The notes under the pieces are model-generated. The model worked only from the letters and a program-made list of their open reading frames with translations, was not told the origin of the DNA and made no database searches. This document shows positions 63,501 to 64,000 of a stretch of 64,000 nucleotides of DNA, one piece after another; the first letter of the stretch is position 1; every line of letters begins with the position of its first letter. The position numbers and the translations under genes are program-made. Source of the stretch: Branchiostoma floridae (lineage: Eukaryota > Chordata > Leptocardii > Amphioxiformes > Branchiostomatidae); NCBI RefSeq assembly GCF_000003815.2, contig NC_049986.1:14130112-14194111 (forward strand), read 5' to 3'.

Positions 63501-64000
63501 GCGGTTCACAAGTTCACAAGATGCTTCTGAGGAAATTTCGTTTTCACTGAAAACTTATCGGTATACCCTGAAAAAGTGTTTTTGGTACTAGGTGTGTGTG
63601 TGATGCTAAGGAATTATTCGACAGTCAATTACTATGATGAAGAAGATGGGCACCTGTCACACACGCGTTAGTTTTTATTTGTAAAAAAATAGTTTGACGG
63701 ACTTCCCTTATTTGGTCATGACACTAACATGGCGACATTTCTTTCCATGTCTATTGGAACAAGGGCATTGTGATTGCCGCCACAATATTCACATTCGGTG
63801 AAAGTCAAGGACGTGTGGGTAACATGAACGAAGCACAGAAAGATAGATTTTAGCATCAGACAAAACTAATCTAACACACGAGTAAAGTCAGATTATTTGG
63901 AAGCGTTCTGAACACTTTGAACTACTATTTATTCTGGTCGCTTATTCGCCCGGATGTTAGACACGTGATCCATCCATTGTATAAATATGCAGATTAGAGG

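Larger units (their letters stand above)
49537..64000. other. Gene-poor right flank
   Basis: 14.5 kb after gene J with no recognised protein-coding gene on either strand. Open frames are short and lack known motifs. It holds the inverted-repeat elements listed separately. If coding exons exist here they are small and of families I do not recognise. Confidence 0.5.

Overview
The window is animal genomic DNA. It has multi-exon genes with GT-AG introns of a few hundred bases, a tRNA-derived SINE, a LINE remnant, many short inverted-repeat elements and microsatellites, and no operons. Gene content, intron style and the abundance of MITEs fit an invertebrate deuterostome, most likely a lancelet (Branchiostoma). 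That assignment is inference; the species cannot be proved from the sequence alone. The main content is an array of nine exo-sialidase (neuraminidase) genes of the NEU1 type in about 49 kb. Each encodes one six-bladed sialidase domain split over a conserved set of exons: F/YRIP exon, three Asp-box exons, the ECQ|VELPDG junction, and a last exon with the catalytic Tyr. Order and strand: A(-) 0.5-3.8 kb; B, C, D(+) 5.7-17.3 kb; E(+) 18.7-23.9 kb; F(+) 26.2-31.0 kb; G(+) 32.3-37.3 kb; an unrelated membrane receptor fragment H(-) 38.2-39.5 kb; I(-) 41.8-44.8 kb; J(+) 45.1-49.5 kb. Two architectures coexist. J (and probably I) starts with a cleavable-type signal peptide, and J ends in YGDL, a C-terminal YxxL-type lysosomal signal as in NEU1, so J looks like the ancestral lysosomal sialidase. 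A to G start with a single hydrophobic signal-anchor and a short stalk and have no YGxL end, so they are predicted type II membrane sialidases. B, C and D sit in three direct tandem units of 4.13-4.31 kb that share upstream sequence, a MITE and a decayed antisense reading frame. Exon-by-exon similarity is patchy across the whole array, which suggests gene conversion. Gene H is the 3' end of a type I membrane protein whose tail carries 13 tyrosines, nine in YxN (Grb2-SH2-like) context, with repeated proline-rich PLPIP segments. It may be a signalling receptor embedded in the sialidase cluster; any functional link is inference. From 49.5 kb to the end (64 kb) I find no convincing protein-coding gene. 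That stretch holds several TA-flanked MITEs, a 523-bp foldback element, other inverted repeats and unrecognised short ORFs. Two runs of N (2921-3020 and 40037-40311) are assembly gaps; the second may hide sequence of gene H.
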